64,000 nt of DNA from Amycolatopsis arida. GTDB taxonomy: Bacteria > Actinomycetota > Actinomycetes > Mycobacteriales > Pseudonocardiaceae. This document shows, piece by piece, positions 17,859 to 27,687 of the stretch (the stretch's first letter is position 1; the number at the start of each line of letters is the position of its first letter). The DNA lies in assembly GCF_900115565.1 (NCBI RefSeq), contig NZ_FOWW01000005.1, positions 124,001 through 188,000 on the forward strand. The letters are read 5' to 3'. The translations under genes were made by a program, and so were the position numbers. A model generated the notes under the pieces. That model did not search any database. It saw nothing but the letters and a program-made list of their open reading frames with translations, and had not been told where the DNA came from.

Positions 17859-18623
17859 TCACCCCGACGGTGGTGGGGCGAAGGGCGCCAGCGGGATGCC
17901 CTCGGCGCGCAGCCGGTCCCGCACCGCCGTGGCGATCGCCACCGCGCCGGGGCTGTCGCCGTGTACGCAGATCGACTCGGCACGCACCACGATTCGGCTG
18001 CCGTCCACCGCCTCGATCGGCTCGCCCGCCGCCAGCCGCACGCACCGCAGCGCGATTTCCTCCGGGTCGTGCAGCACGGCGCCGGGCTCGCGCCGGGACA
18101 CCAGCGTGCCCTCCGGCGTGTAGGCCCGGTCGGCGAACGCCTCCCGCACCGTCCGCAGCCCCGCGCCCTCGGCCAGCCGCAGCCACGCCGACCCGGGCAG
18201 GCCGAGCACCGCCAACCCCGGGTCGTACTCGCGCACCGCGCGCACCACCGCGCCGGCCTGCTCCTCGTGGTGCACGATCGCGTTGTACAGCGCGCCGTGC
18301 GGCTTCACGTAGGTCACCGAGGTGCCGGCCACCCGCGCCAGCCCGGCCAGCGCGCCGACCTGGTACAGCACGTCGTCCGTCAGCTCCGCCGGCGCCACGT
18401 CGACGAACCGCCGGCCGAACCCGGCCAGGTCCCGGTAGCCCACCTGCGCCCCGACCGCGACCCCGCCGGCCACGGCCAGCTCGCACGCCCGCCGAATCAC
18501 CCCCGGATCACCGGCGTGGAAACCGCACGCGACGTTGGCGCTGGTGACGATCCGCAGCAGCGCCGCGTCGTCGCCCAGCTCCCACCGGCCGAACCCCTCG
18601 GCCAGGTCCGCGTTGAGATCCAT
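17859..18623 (-). CDS. pxpA: LamB/YcsF family 5-oxoprolinase subunit A
   Basis: A 254-residue PxpA-family protein, one component of prokaryotic ATP-dependent 5-oxoprolinase (PxpABC). Signatures: [12 protein letters not shown] at the N-terminus, [13 protein letters not shown] near residue 27, [10 protein letters not shown] near 105, and [20 protein letters not shown] near 163. ATG 18623 has GGTGGAG upstream; a GTG at 18638 overlapping the upstream stop (GTGA) is possible. pxpB and pxpC are absent here; the neighbours are an NRAMP-like transporter (upstream, same strand) and DUF1445, so the complex may be completed elsewhere. Confidence 0.9.
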   Translation of the reverse strand: MDLNADLAEGFGRWELGDDAALLRIVTSANVACGFHAGDPGVIRRACELAVAGGVAVGAQVGYRDLAGFGRRFVDVAPAELTDDVLYQVGALAGLARVAGTSVTYVKPHGALYNAIVHHEEQAGAVVRAVREYDPGLAVLGLPGSAWLRLAEGAGLRTVREAFADRAYTPEGTLVSRREPGAVLHDPEEIALRCVRLAAGEPIEAVDGSRIVVRAESICVHGDSPGAVAIATAVRDRLRAEGIPLAPFAPPPSG

Positions 18624-18634
18624 CGGCTCCACCT

Positions 18635-19846
18635 TCACCTCCACAGCGCGGCGATGCCACTCAGCGAGTTCCACCCCAGGTACAGCGTCAGCAGCCAGGC
18701 CAGCACCCCGACGCCGAGCAGCCAGCGCGGGTAGCGGTAGCCGCCGAGCAGGTCCCGCCGCCGCGCGGCGACCCACAGCAGCACGCCGAACCCGACCGGC
18801 AGGATCAGCCCGTTCAGCGCGCCGGCCAGCACCAGCAGCGTCGCCGGCGCCTGGTTCAGCAGCAGGAAGATCCCGGTGGACAGCGCGATGAACCCGATCA
18901 CCAGCCAGTTCCGCCGCCGGGCCAGCGCCGGGGAGAACGTCACGAGGAACGACACCGACGTGTACGACGCGCCGAGCACCGAGGTGATCGCCGCGGCCCA
19001 CAGGATCATCCCGAACAGCCGCAGCCCGACCTCGCCCGCGGCGTGCCGGAACGCGTCCGCCGTCGGGTTGTCCGCGGCCAGCGCGACGCCGCCGGCGACC
19101 ACGCCGAGCACCGCGAGGAACAGCACGATCCGCATGACCCCGGTGACCAGCAGCGCGGTCACCGAGCCGCGGCTGACCCGAGCGACCTCCGCCGGCCCGG
19201 TGATGCCGGCGTCGACCAGCCGGTGCGCGCCGGCGTAGGTGATGTAGCCGCCCACGGTGCCGCCGATCAGGGTGGTGATCGCCAGGAAGTCGATGGTGTC
19301 CGGCCACACCGACTGGCGCAGCGCCGTACCCAGCGGCGGGGCGGAGGTGGCCGCGACGTACAGCGTCATCCCGATCATCAGCACGCCGAGCACCACCACC
19401 AAGCGGTCCATCGCCACCCCCGCCCGCCGGCTCAGGAAGATCGCGACGGCCACCAGCGCGGAGAGCGCGCCGCCGACCTTCACGTCGAGCCCGAGCAGCG
19501 CGTCCAACCCGAGTGAGGTGCCAGCGACGTTGCCGATGTTGAACACCAGCCCGCCGAACACCACCAGCGCCGCCATGACGTAGCCGAGGCCGGGCAGCAC
19601 CCGGTTGCCGAGGTCCTGCGCGCGCAGCCCGGAGACGCCGATGATCCGCCAGACGTTCAGCTGCACGGCGATGTCGATCAGGATCGACAGCAGGATCGCG
19701 AAGGCGAAGGCGGCGCCGAGCCTGATGGTGAACTGGGTGGTCTGGGTGATGAAGCCGGGACCGATGGCGCTGGTGGCCATCAGGAACACCGCGCCGAGCA
19801 GCGTTCCGCGCCGGAGTGCCGTGCCGGTGGTGGTCTGGTCGGCCAT
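18635..19846 (-). CDS. NRAMP-fold transporter lacking metal-site motifs
   Basis: A 403-residue membrane protein with about 11 hydrophobic segments and the NRAMP/APC-like fold. In TM1 the metal-binding DPGN is replaced by [11 protein letters not shown], and TM6 has [16 protein letters not shown] rather than the MPH motif. Canonical Mn/Fe transport is therefore doubtful. Linkage to pxpA and DUF1445 suggests import of 5-oxoproline or a related compound. ATG 19846 is preceded by GAGGGGAG. The neighbouring divergent GntR-FCD gene is the likely regulator. Confidence 0.8.
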   Translation of the reverse strand: MADQTTTGTALRRGTLLGAVFLMATSAIGPGFITQTTQFTIRLGAAFAFAILLSILIDIAVQLNVWRIIGVSGLRAQDLGNRVLPGLGYVMAALVVFGGLVFNIGNVAGTSLGLDALLGLDVKVGGALSALVAVAIFLSRRAGVAMDRLVVVLGVLMIGMTLYVAATSAPPLGTALRQSVWPDTIDFLAITTLIGGTVGGYITYAGAHRLVDAGITGPAEVARVSRGSVTALLVTGVMRIVLFLAVLGVVAGGVALAADNPTADAFRHAAGEVGLRLFGMILWAAAITSVLGASYTSVSFLVTFSPALARRRNWLVIGFIALSTGIFLLLNQAPATLLVLAGALNGLILPVGFGVLLWVAARRRDLLGGYRYPRWLLGVGVLAWLLTLYLGWNSLSGIAALWR

Positions 19847-19886
19847 GGGGGACTCCCCTCTTCCGTTGGCCAGGAACGGTACCGAG

Positions 19887-19897
19887 TTGTTGAACAA
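19887..19897. promoter_or_regulatory. Candidate GntR-FCD operator TTGT-TGA-ACAA
   Basis: Perfect four-base dyad with a three-base spacer, within the 119-base region between the NRAMP-like gene and the divergent gntR. GntR/FadR-type regulators often bind short TTGT-ACAA-like dyads. TTGTGGAA sequences at 19911 and 19936 may be half-sites. Inferred. Confidence 0.45.
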
Positions 19898-19965
19898 TCC
19901 GGCAATACCCTTGTGGAACCTTGTCGCTACGATCATTGTGGAAGCCTCGTGACGTCAGGAGCCCG

Positions 19966-20685
19966 ATGACCGCCACCGACCCGTGGGTGGACCTGCTCGC
20001 GGGTGACCGCGCACTGCTCGACCGCACCAGCACCGCCGAGCGGGTGGCCGACGTGCTGCGGCAGCGCATCGTCGAGGGCCTGCTCCGGCCGGGCACCCGG
20101 CTGTCCGAGGAGAGCGCGGGGCGCGCGCTGGCCGTCTCCCGCAACACCCTGCGCGAGGCGTTCCGGCTGTTGGTGCACGAGCGGCTGCTGGTGCACGAGT
20201 TCCACCGCGGCGTGTTCGTCCGGGTGCTGACCGCGGACGACGTGGCCGACCTGTACCGGATCCGGCGCATGCTGGAGACCGCCGCGCTGCGTGGGGCCGG
20301 GGACGCCGGCGCGGCACGGATCGCGGCGGTGGACGCCGCGGTGACCGCCGGCGAGCGGGCCGCCGCCGAGCGCCGCTGGCTGGACGTCGGCACCGCGAAC
20401 ATGCGCTTCCACCAGGCCATCGCCGGGCTGGCCGGCAGCCAGCGGGTGGACGAGATCATGCGCCAGCTGCTCGCCGAGCTGCGACTGGCGTTCCACGTGA
20501 TGGCCAGGCCGGAGGAGTTCCACGCCCCCTACCTCGACCGAAACCGGGAGATCACCGGGCTGCTCACCCGCGGTGCGCTGGCCGAGGCCGAGCGACGGCT
20601 GGAGGAGTACCTCGACGTCGCGGAGGCCCAGCTGGTCGGGGCGTTCCGCCGGCTGGAGGCCGGGGAGGGTCAGACCGCGCGGTAG
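19966..20685 (+). CDS. GntR-family regulator, FCD (FadR) type
   Basis: A 239-residue regulator: winged HTH in residues 15-85 ([20 protein letters not shown], then [20 protein letters not shown]) and an all-helical FCD ligand domain whose metal/ligand residues include [14 protein letters not shown] near 92 and the [14 protein letters not shown] segment near 145. ATG 19966 follows CAGGAG. It is divergent from the NRAMP-pxpA genes and is their probable repressor, responding to a carboxylate such as oxoproline. The 3' end overlaps the convergent AlkA-like gene by 16 bases. Confidence 0.88.
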   Translation: MTATDPWVDLLAGDRALLDRTSTAERVADVLRQRIVEGLLRPGTRLSEESAGRALAVSRNTLREAFRLLVHERLLVHEFHRGVFVRVLTADDVADLYRIRRMLETAALRGAGDAGAARIAAVDAAVTAGERAAAERRWLDVGTANMRFHQAIAGLAGSQRVDEIMRQLLAELRLAFHVMARPEEFHAPYLDRNREITGLLTRGALAEAERRLEEYLDVAEAQLVGAFRRLEAGEGQTAR

Positions 20686-21578
20686 TCGCGCACCGGGTAC
20701 CGCGGCCCGAACCGGGGGCGGGTGAAGCCGGCCGCCTCCAGGTACCGCACCACCCGCTGCCGCTGCGGCGCGTACGGCGCCAGCTCCGCCAGCATCCCGG
20801 CGTCGTCCAGCGCGCTGCCGACCAGCGCGTGCCCCACGATCGCCGGGATGTGGAAGTCGCCGACGCTCACCGCGTCGGGATCGCCCCACGCCCGCTGCGC
20901 GACCTCGGCCGCGGTCCACACCCCGACGCCGGGCACCTGGCGGAGCAGCCGCCGGCCCGCGGTGCCGCCGAGCTCGGCGGCCCGCTCGAGCCGGCGCGCC
21001 ACCCGCGCCGCCGCGACCAGCGTGGTCCGCCGCTTCAGGTCGACCCCGGCGCGGTGCCAATCCCAGTCCACAACGGAGCGGATGGCGGCCGGGGTGGGTG
21101 GCACCCGCAGCCCGGCCGGGGCCGGGCCCGGCGCCGGCTCGCCGAACCACCGGCACAGCTCGCGCCACGAGCGGCGGGCCTCCACGCCGGTGACCTTCTG
21201 CTCCAGCACGGCGGGCACGAGCGCGTCCCAGACCCGGCCGGACGCGCCGATCCGCAGCCCCGGCATCCGCCACCGCACCCTGGCCACCACGTCGTGGTGC
21301 GCGACGAAACCCGTGTCGTCGTCACCGGCGCCCAGCAGCGCCGGCAGCCGGTCGAGCAGGAACGCGGCCCCGTCGCCCCACGCCGCCGCCTCCACCTCGC
21401 CGTCGGCCCGGCGCAGCGCGAGGGTGCCGGGCCCGTCCGGGGTGTTGCCGGCCAGCCACGCCAGGCCGTCCGCGTCCCGGCGCACCGCGGGGTCACCCTT
21501 GCCGCGCTGCAGCGGCGCCAGCACCGCCGGCAGGTCCAGCGGGAACGGTGGGCGCCAGCGGCGGCGCAGCTCAGGCAT
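20670..21578 (-). CDS. AlkA-like DNA-3-methyladenine glycosylase (HhH-GPD)
   Basis: A 302-residue helix-hairpin-helix base-excision glycosylase. The hairpin-helix with the GPD loop reads LRQVPGVGVWTAAEVAQRAW, and the catalytic Asp is in DAVSVGDFHIPAIVG near residue 240. VWDALVPAVLEQKVTG near 117 is the conserved helical core of this family. It probably removes alkylated purines. ATG 21578 overlaps the manB stop; a GTG one codon upstream is possible. It is co-directional with manB and convergent with gntR. Confidence 0.85.
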   Translation of the reverse strand: MPELRRRWRPPFPLDLPAVLAPLQRGKGDPAVRRDADGLAWLAGNTPDGPGTLALRRADGEVEAAAWGDGAAFLLDRLPALLGAGDDDTGFVAHHDVVARVRWRMPGLRIGASGRVWDALVPAVLEQKVTGVEARRSWRELCRWFGEPAPGPAPAGLRVPPTPAAIRSVVDWDWHRAGVDLKRRTTLVAAARVARRLERAAELGGTAGRRLLRQVPGVGVWTAAEVAQRAWGDPDAVSVGDFHIPAIVGHALVGSALDDAGMLAELAPYAPQRQRVVRYLEAAGFTRPRFGPRYPVRDYRAV

Positions 21579-22653
21579 CACTGGAGAACCGCACCGCGCC
21601 GTCGGAAAGCTCGGCGCCCGGCCACACCCTGGCGCCGGCCAGCAGCTCGCAGCGGGCGCCGATCCGGGCGCCGTCGCCGAGCACCACGCCGCGCAGCACG
21701 GTGCCGGCCCCGACCCGCGCGCCGCGGCCGAGCACCGAGTGCTCCACCACCGCGTCCTCGCCGATCTCCACGTCGTCGAACAGTACCGACCCGTCGACGC
21801 GCGCGCCCGCGCCGACGACCGCGCCGGCGCCGACCGTCGCGCCCCCGGTCACCGTGGCGCCGTCGGCGACCGTGGCGCCGGCGAGCAGCAGGGCGTCGCC
21901 GCACGCGCCGGGCAGGGCGGCGGTGGGCGCGACGCCGCGCACCAGGTCGGCCGAGCCGCGGACGAAGGCGTCCGGGGTACCGACGTCGAGCCAGTAGGAG
22001 GTGTCGACGAAGCCGTGCAGGTGCGCGCCGGCGGCGAGCAGTCCGGGGAAGGTCTCACGCTCGACCGAGACGCGGCGGCCGGCGGGGATGGACTCGATGA
22101 CCGAGCGGCGGAAGATGTAGCAGCCGGCGTTGATCTGGTCGGTCGGCGGGTTCGGGGTCTTCTCCAGGAAGGCCGTGACGCGGCCCGTGCCGTCGGTGGG
22201 CACCGAGCCGAACCGGCTGGGGTCGGCCACCCGCTGCAGGTGCAGGGTGACGTCGGCGGCCGCCGTGCGGTGCGCCGCGACGAGCGCGCCGAGGTCGGCG
22301 CCGGAGAGGATGTCGCCGTTGCACACCACCACGTCGTCGGCGCGGAGTCGCTCGTGGACGTTGCGGATGGCGCCGCCGGTGTCCAGCGGCTCCTCCTCGA
22401 CGACGTACTCCAGCTCCAGCCCGAGGGCCGCGCCGTCGCCGAAGAACTCCTCGAAGACCTCGGCTCGGTAGGAGGTGCCGAGCACGACGTGCGTGATGCC
22501 GGCGGCGCGGAGCCGGGAGAGGAGGTGGCTGAGGAACGGCACGCCGGCGGTCGGCAGCATCGGCTTCGGCGCCGACAACGTCAGCGGCCGCAGCCGCGTT
22601 CCCTTGCCACCGACGAGGACGACGGCGTCGACAGCTCCCCCGGACACCTTCAC
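21571..22653 (-). CDS. manB: Mannose-1-phosphate guanylyltransferase
   Basis: A 360-residue nucleotidyltransferase forming GDP-mannose for mannolipids and glycans. N-terminal motif VVLVGGKGTRLRPLT followed by PKPMLP (lysine of the active site); the metal-binding CNGDILSG is near residue 110 and FLEKTPNPPTDQINAGCYIF near 168. The C-terminal left-handed beta-helix has repeats such as GATVADGATVTGGATVGAG. Gene order manB before wbbL and rmlD matches Rv3264c-Rv3266c. GTG 22653 has GGAGGGG upstream. The gene-symbol convention follows mycobacteria (manB; elsewhere manC-like or GMPP). Confidence 0.9.
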   Translation of the reverse strand: MKVSGGAVDAVVLVGGKGTRLRPLTLSAPKPMLPTAGVPFLSHLLSRLRAAGITHVVLGTSYRAEVFEEFFGDGAALGLELEYVVEEEPLDTGGAIRNVHERLRADDVVVCNGDILSGADLGALVAAHRTAAADVTLHLQRVADPSRFGSVPTDGTGRVTAFLEKTPNPPTDQINAGCYIFRRSVIESIPAGRRVSVERETFPGLLAAGAHLHGFVDTSYWLDVGTPDAFVRGSADLVRGVAPTAALPGACGDALLLAGATVADGATVTGGATVGAGAVVGAGARVDGSVLFDDVEIGEDAVVEHSVLGRGARVGAGTVLRGVVLGDGARIGARCELLAGARVWPGAELSDGAVRFSSDA

Positions 22654-22805
22654 GGCTCGCGACCCCTCCCTGCGATGATCATTGCGCGGAACAGGCGACA
22701 GACCGCGGGAAACACTGACGGTTGCCGCCCGGAGGGCATACCCTAGACATTACGGCTGCGGCCCCGGTCGGAGAGGGCCTCGGGTGAGGTACGGGAGGCG
22801 AGGGC

Positions 22806-23174
22806 ATGGACCCCCGCGAGCGAGCCGACGTGCTGCTCTCCCGCGCACGCGCGCGCGGGGGTGTGGTGACGCCGGACAACATGACGTCGCCGATGGATGC
22901 CGTGAACACGCAGCAGATCCCGAGATCCGTGGTCACCGAGATCGACCGCGGGCAGGACCCGGACACCACCACGAAGCTGCCGTCGTCGGTGATCGAGGCC
23001 TCCGACACCACCGACCGGATGCCGGCGCCGAGCAGCCGACCCGCGCCCGGCGGCGCGGGGGGAGCGGGCGAGCCGCTCACCGAGGTCGAGGAGCAGGAGG
23101 TCGACGGCCTCATCCCGACGATCAAGACCCGCTCGGGCCAGTCCGAGCTGTCCCGCCGCCTCGAAGGACTGTGA
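22806..23174 (+). CDS. Hypothetical protein (122 aa), disordered
   Basis: Starts at ATG 22806 behind GGGAGGCGAGGG. The N-terminus DPRERADVLLSRARARGG is helical. The rest is polar and Pro/Thr-rich, ending with RSGQSELSRRLEGL. No known domain is recognised. Divergent from manB with a 152-base gap that contains TACCCT (22738-22743), a possible -10 element. Confidence 0.65.
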   Translation: MDPRERADVLLSRARARGGVVTPDNMTSPMDAVNTQQIPRSVVTEIDRGQDPDTTTKLPSSVIEASDTTDRMPAPSSRPAPGGAGGAGEPLTEVEEQEVDGLIPTIKTRSGQSELSRRLEGL

Positions 23175-23488
23175 CACCAACCACCGCGACCCCGGCTCGA
23201 GCCGACTTCGGTCGACCCCGGACCGCCCCGGTTGAGGTCGGCTTCGGCTGACCCCGGTCGCCCCGGTTGGTCGTGAGGCGCCCCTTGGCACAGCCCCCAC
23301 CGACTCCGGCGGGGAAGCTCACAGCGATGCCAGTCCGGCCCCGGAACGAACCGGAGCCTGTCAAGTCGCTCGCCAAAAATACGTACACCTAATCATGCGT
23401 CGAAACGCTCCCCCTGCCATCGGAGAAAACAGGGGTGCCACCAGTTAAGAGGGAAAGGAGAAACCGTATCCTGCGGGCGGGAGGCGCC
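23175..23488. other. Intergenic region with tandem repeat and AT-rich promoter-like DNA
   Basis: After the hypothetical gene, a pair of imperfect 33-34 base direct repeats (23201-23234 and 23237-23269) both end in GCCCCGGTTG. Then comes an AT-rich stretch (23370-23400) and a polypurine run before the HTH gene. No coding sequence was found. Confidence 0.5.
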
Positions 23489-24460
23489 ATGTCGACTCGA
23501 ACGGCTGCCGGTGACCCCGGCGAGCGCGTGCACTCCGAGCTACGCCAGGCGTTGCGGACGGGGCCGTTCCCCGCCGCACTGCATCTCGCGATCGAGGCCA
23601 GCGGGTTCACCCTCGACCAGCTACAGGTCTGGCTGGCCGAGCACGGAGCCAGGGTCAGCGTGCCGACGCTCAGTTACTGGCGGCGTGGTCGCAGCAGGCC
23701 CGAGCGCCCCGGCTCGATACACGCCGTTCGGCTGCTCGAGCAGGTACTCGAACTCCCCGCCGACTCCCTGGTCTCCTTGCTCGGCCCGCGCAGGCCGCGT
23801 GGACGCTGGATCGGGCACACCCCGGGCAGCCTGGACGTGGGCATGCTCTGGGACGACACCCGCCCGATCGAGCTGCTGAACGCGGTGGGCGCTCCCCCAC
23901 GCAGCGTACTGAGCAGGATCAGCGCCCAGGTCACCATCACGATCGACGGTGAGCGGCGCGCGCGTTCGGTCCACCTGCGCGAGCTCGTCCGGGCCAACGT
24001 GGACAGGGTGTCCAGCTGCGGGGTGCTGTACTGGGCGCACGAGGACCCCGCGAACCCGCCCGCGCTGTCCGGTGTCCGGTACTGCCGAGTGGGACGGGCC
24101 CAGGTCGACCGGCCGGTGGGCCTGATCGCGGCCGAGCTGATCCTGGACCGGATGCTGGACGCCGGGGAGCCCGCGCTGCTGGAGTACGAGTGGCACTTCT
24201 CCCCTGGCGCGCCAATGGTGAACTACGACCACCGCGTCCCCGAACCGGTGAAGGAGTACGTCCTCCAGGTACGCTTCGAGCCGGGTGCCGTCCCCGCGCG
24301 GTGCCGTCGGTACGAGCGGCGCACGGTGACCGCGCCCGAAGACGGCGGGCGCGAGCTGTGGATCGGCGGGTCGAACACCGCACTGGTCGCCGAATGGGAC
24401 CTGCCTGCCGGGATCGTCGGCATGCGGTGGAGCTGGCCCGACGCCGGTCTGGTGAATTGA
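23489..24460 (+). CDS. HTH (XRE-like) DNA-binding protein, unclassified
   Basis: A 323-residue protein with an N-terminal HTH-like segment: FTLDQLQVWLAEHG then SVPTLSYWRRGRSRPERPGS (residues about 38-75), and LELPADSLVSLLG, typical of XRE folds. The C-terminal 230 residues form a beta-rich domain unknown to me. ATG 23489 follows GGGAGGCGCC. It is upstream of the frameshifted subtilase on the same strand, with a 116-base AT-rich gap. Confidence 0.7.
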   Translation: MSTRTAAGDPGERVHSELRQALRTGPFPAALHLAIEASGFTLDQLQVWLAEHGARVSVPTLSYWRRGRSRPERPGSIHAVRLLEQVLELPADSLVSLLGPRRPRGRWIGHTPGSLDVGMLWDDTRPIELLNAVGAPPRSVLSRISAQVTITIDGERRARSVHLRELVRANVDRVSSCGVLYWAHEDPANPPALSGVRYCRVGRAQVDRPVGLIAAELILDRMLDAGEPALLEYEWHFSPGAPMVNYDHRVPEPVKEYVLQVRFEPGAVPARCRRYERRTVTAPEDGGRELWIGGSNTALVAEWDLPAGIVGMRWSWPDAGLVN

Positions 24461-24576
24461 GTGGCAACTTAACAGTATTGCCGGACCGAATTCGCGAACC
24501 GATTTAACGAGTCTGTTCGGCCAGCGTTCCACCGACTTACCTTCCTCCGTGGCAATCCCGACCACAGGAGGCGAAG

Positions 24577-26105
24577 TTGAGAAAGTGGAGATCGCGCGCC
24601 TGCGCATCCGCGCTCGCCGTGGTGGCGAGTGCGGGACTCGCGCTCACGCAGACGGTGACCGCCGCCGCGGCGCAACCCGAACAACCGGTCGTCAGCAACG
24701 TCGAGCACCCGGTCGAGGGAACCTACCTGGTCACCCTGGCCGCGAGCAGCCAGGCCGCGCAGTCGGCCGCGGGCACGGAACGAGCCGCACGCTCCCTTGC
24801 CCAGGAGTACGGGGGCACACTGGACGCCGTCCTCACCGCGACCATGCGGGGCTACGTGGTGGCGGACCTGCCGAAGCGGCAGGCTCGCCGGCTCGCCGCC
24901 GACCCCAGGGTGGCCGAGGTGCGGCAGAGCGGCCGTGCCGGGATCGGTGGTACTGGTGGCACCCAGCCGAATCCCCGGAACTGGGGTCTGGACCGCATCG
25001 ACCAGCGGGACCGACCCCTGGACGACAGTTTCACCTATCCCAATGACGGGGAGGGCGTGACGGCCTACATCGTGGACACCGGCATCCGCTACAGCCACCA
25101 GGAGTTCGGCGGCCGGGCCTCCTTCGTGTGGACCTGCACGACAACCCCAACCAGGGCAATGACTGCAACAACCACGGTACGCACGTCTCCGGGATCGTCG
25201 GCGGGGAGACCCGTGGGGTCGCCAAGGCGGTCGACCTCGTCTCCGTTCGTGTCCTCGGCTGCGACGGCTTCGGCAAGGACGTCGACGTGATCGAGGCGGC
25301 CGAGTGGATCACCAAGAACGCGGAGAAGCCGGCGGTGGCCAATCTCAGCGTCTACACCGACGATCCGGACATCGCGGCCGAGGCCATCAGCAACTCGATC
25401 TCATCCGGCATCCAGTGGTCGTTGATCACCGGGAACAACGGCCGTGACGCCTGCGACCACGGGCCGGGCGGCCAGGTCCCTTCCGCGCTCCAGGTCGGGA
25501 ACTCGACCAGCAACGACACCCGGCGCTTCGACTCCAACCACGGGCGCTGCATGGACCTGTTCGCCCCCGGCACGGACATCAACTCGGCCTACCGCAGCAG
25601 CGACTCCTCCTACGGCACCCTGAGCGGCACCTCGATGGCCGCACCGCACGTGGCCGGCGCGATGGCGCTGCGGTTGCACGACGCTCCGAGCAGCAGCCCG
25701 GCGCAGTTGCATTCGTGGGTCATGGACAACGCGAGCACCGGCAAGCTGTCCGGGCTTTCCGGCGACACCCCCAACAAGCTGCTGTACGTGCCGAACGATG
25801 GTTCCCAGCCACCGGGCGACCCGGTCGCCCAGTTCACCGCTTCCTGCTCCGACGATTCGCTGACCTGCACCTTCGACGGCTCCGGGTCCTCCGACCCCGA
25901 CGGCGGCATCACCTCCTACACCTGGGACTTCGGCGACGGCACCACCGGCACCGGAGCCACCACCAGGCACACCTACCTCGGCCACACCACCAACTACACC
26001 GCGACCCTCACCGTCACCGACAACGATGGCAACACCGCAACCACCCACCGCACCATCCAGTGCTGGAGCTTCGGCACCAACCAGGGCTTCTGCTTCGGCA
26101 GCTGA
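24577..26105 (+). pseudogene. Secreted S8 subtilase with PKD domain, frameshifted
   Basis: Starts at TTG 24577 behind ACAGGAGG. Sec signal peptide (about residues 1-33, ending TAAAA), I9-type propeptide with GTYLVTLAASS, then the catalytic Asp in AYIVDTGIRYSHQEFGG, His in NNHGTHVSGIVGG, Asn in LITGNNGRDAC and Ser in LSGTSMAAPHVAGAMAL. A C-terminal PKD domain follows (FTASCSDDSLTCTFDGSGSS, WDFGDG). At 25129-25131 a single G appears missing (GTGTGG-ACC instead of GTGTGGGACC); adding it yields a 509-residue protease with all catalytic residues. As written it is broken between Asp and His; a sequencing error is possible. Confidence 0.85.
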
Positions 26106-26210
26106 GCCCCGTACCGGGGGAGGCGTGGGCGGGGACGCCTTCCCCAGTACCTTCCCCCGTGCGCGCTCAGCCGAGATCCGGCCCCTTGACGCGCAACTCG
26201 TCCACTGTGC

Positions 26211-26693
26211 TCAGCCCAGTTCGCGGGCGTAGTCGGTGAGCGAGCGCTGGTAGCGCGGCAGGTGCGGGACCAGCGCGGTCAGCGCGACCGACACCGCCTC
26301 CCGCTCCCTGCCGGCGCTGGTCAGCGCCAGCGCCAGGAACGCACGCACGGCATCGTCCAGCTCGTCCGAGCCGCGGTCCAGCTCCTCGGTGAGCAGCCGC
26401 ACGCTCTCCTCGGCCTGCCCGAGGTTGCGCAGCGAGCTGGCGAGCTGGATCACCGCCTGCCGGCGCAGCGACCCCGACAGCCCATTGGCCAGCGCCCGCC
26501 GGTACCGCTCGACGGCCTGGTCCGGCTGGTCCGTGGAGTCGAACGCCGACCCGTGCTCGTACAGGCCGACCGGGTCGTCCTCCGGCACCTCGGCGACGAG
26601 CTTCTCCATCTCCCGGAGGAAATCCACGGGACTCCGCTCGTCGAACGAGTCCCACAGCAGCGCGACCCGCCGCTCCCAGTCAGTGTTGGTCAT
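26211..26693 (-). CDS. Tetratricopeptide-repeat protein
   Basis: A 160-residue soluble helical protein: DPVGLYEHGSAFDSTDQPDQ, AVERYRRALANGLSGS and SSLRNLGQAEESVRLLTEEL make at least three TPR-like helical hairpins. It starts at ATG 26693 (TNTDWERRVALLWDSFDE). Such proteins are scattered in actinomycetes with unknown partners. It lies downstream of wbbL on the same strand with a 102-base gap. Confidence 0.75.
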   Translation of the reverse strand: MTNTDWERRVALLWDSFDERSPVDFLREMEKLVAEVPEDDPVGLYEHGSAFDSTDQPDQAVERYRRALANGLSGSLRRQAVIQLASSLRNLGQAEESVRLLTEELDRGSDELDDAVRAFLALALTSAGREREAVSVALTALVPHLPRYQRSLTDYARELG

Positions 26694-26795
26694 GCCCGCC
26701 AGTCTGGCACGGCCCCACCAGGCAACCGGCTCGCCTCGGCACCACGACGCCGAAACACCGGCGCACCTCACCGAAACCGAAGCGGCCGGGCAGGC

Positions 26796-27668
26796 TCACT
26801 GACCGCGGGTGGCGAGCTTCAGCCGCAGCGCCAGCCCGGCGCGGATGGCGAGCAGCACCGGCTTCCACAGCGGCCCCCGGTGCCGGTCGGCGAGGAAGCG
26901 GTACGCGCTCTCGTGGTGCACGGCAAGCATCTTCGCCGGCGCGCGGGAGGTGGCCTTCCCGCCGAGGTGCATCACCTCGGCCGAGGGCGCGTACACGTTC
27001 AGCCAGCCCGCCTTCGCCAGCCGGTCGCCGAGGTCGACGTCCTCGAAGTACATGAAGTAGCGCGGGTCGAAGCCACCCACCGAGTCGAACGCGGCCCGGC
27101 GCAGCAGCAGGCACGACCCGGACAGCCAGCCGGCGATGCGCTCCACCGGCTCCGCCCGGTCCTGCCGGTACGCCCGCGTCCACGGGTTGCCCGGCCACAC
27201 CTTGCCGAGCACCGCGTGCCCGATCCCCCTGCCCAGCGACGGCACCAGCCGCGCCGACGGGTACACCGCGCCGTCGGCCTCCCTGATCAGCGGCCCGAAC
27301 GCACCTCCCCGCGGCCAGCCCCGCGTCACGTCCAGCAGCGCGTCGAGCGACCCCGGCTGCCACTCCAGGTCCGGGTTGGCCACCACCACCCAGCCGACCT
27401 CGTCGCCGAGCGTCGCCACCCCGCGGTTGGCCGCCGTGCCGTAGCCGACGTTCTCCCCCATCCGCACCAGCCGCACCCCGGGGCGCTCGGCGGCCCGCTC
27501 GGGCGCGCCGTCGGCCGACTCGTTGTCGGCCAGCACCACCGGCACGTCCCGGGTCGTGGCCTTCTCCAGAGTGTCCAGGAACCGGTCCAGCGTCTCGCCG
27601 GGGAAGTAGGTGACGACCACCACGGCGACGTCGTCACCGTAGGTCTTCTCAAGTGTCGGCTCGGTCAC
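26796..27668 (-). CDS. wbbL: Rhamnosyltransferase WbbL (GT2)
   Basis: A 290-residue cytoplasmic GT-A glycosyltransferase that adds L-rhamnose from dTDP-rhamnose to decaprenyl-PP-GlcNAc, making the linker that joins arabinogalactan to peptidoglycan. Motifs: VAVVVVTYFPGETLDRFL at the N-terminus, LADNESADG near residue 52, VANPDLEWQPGSLDALL (DXD-like) near 107, and YFMYFEDVDLGDRLAKAGW near 205. High similarity of pattern to Rv3265c (PSARLVPSLGRGIGHAVLGK, WLSGSCLLLRRAAF). GTG 27668. It ends a three-gene glycosyltransferase operon. The rmlB and rmlD genes providing the donor lie 9-10 kb away in the same locus. Confidence 0.92.
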   Translation of the reverse strand: MTEPTLEKTYGDDVAVVVVTYFPGETLDRFLDTLEKATTRDVPVVLADNESADGAPERAAERPGVRLVRMGENVGYGTAANRGVATLGDEVGWVVVANPDLEWQPGSLDALLDVTRGWPRGGAFGPLIREADGAVYPSARLVPSLGRGIGHAVLGKVWPGNPWTRAYRQDRAEPVERIAGWLSGSCLLLRRAAFDSVGGFDPRYFMYFEDVDLGDRLAKAGWLNVYAPSAEVMHLGGKATSRAPAKMLAVHHESAYRFLADRHRGPLWKPVLLAIRAGLALRLKLATRGQ

Positions 27669-27687
27669 GCCGCCATTGTGCCCGCCC

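Noticed and set aside
18635-19846. Calling the NRAMP-like gene mntH
   Set aside because: DPGN and MPH metal motifs are missing, so the symbol would mislead.
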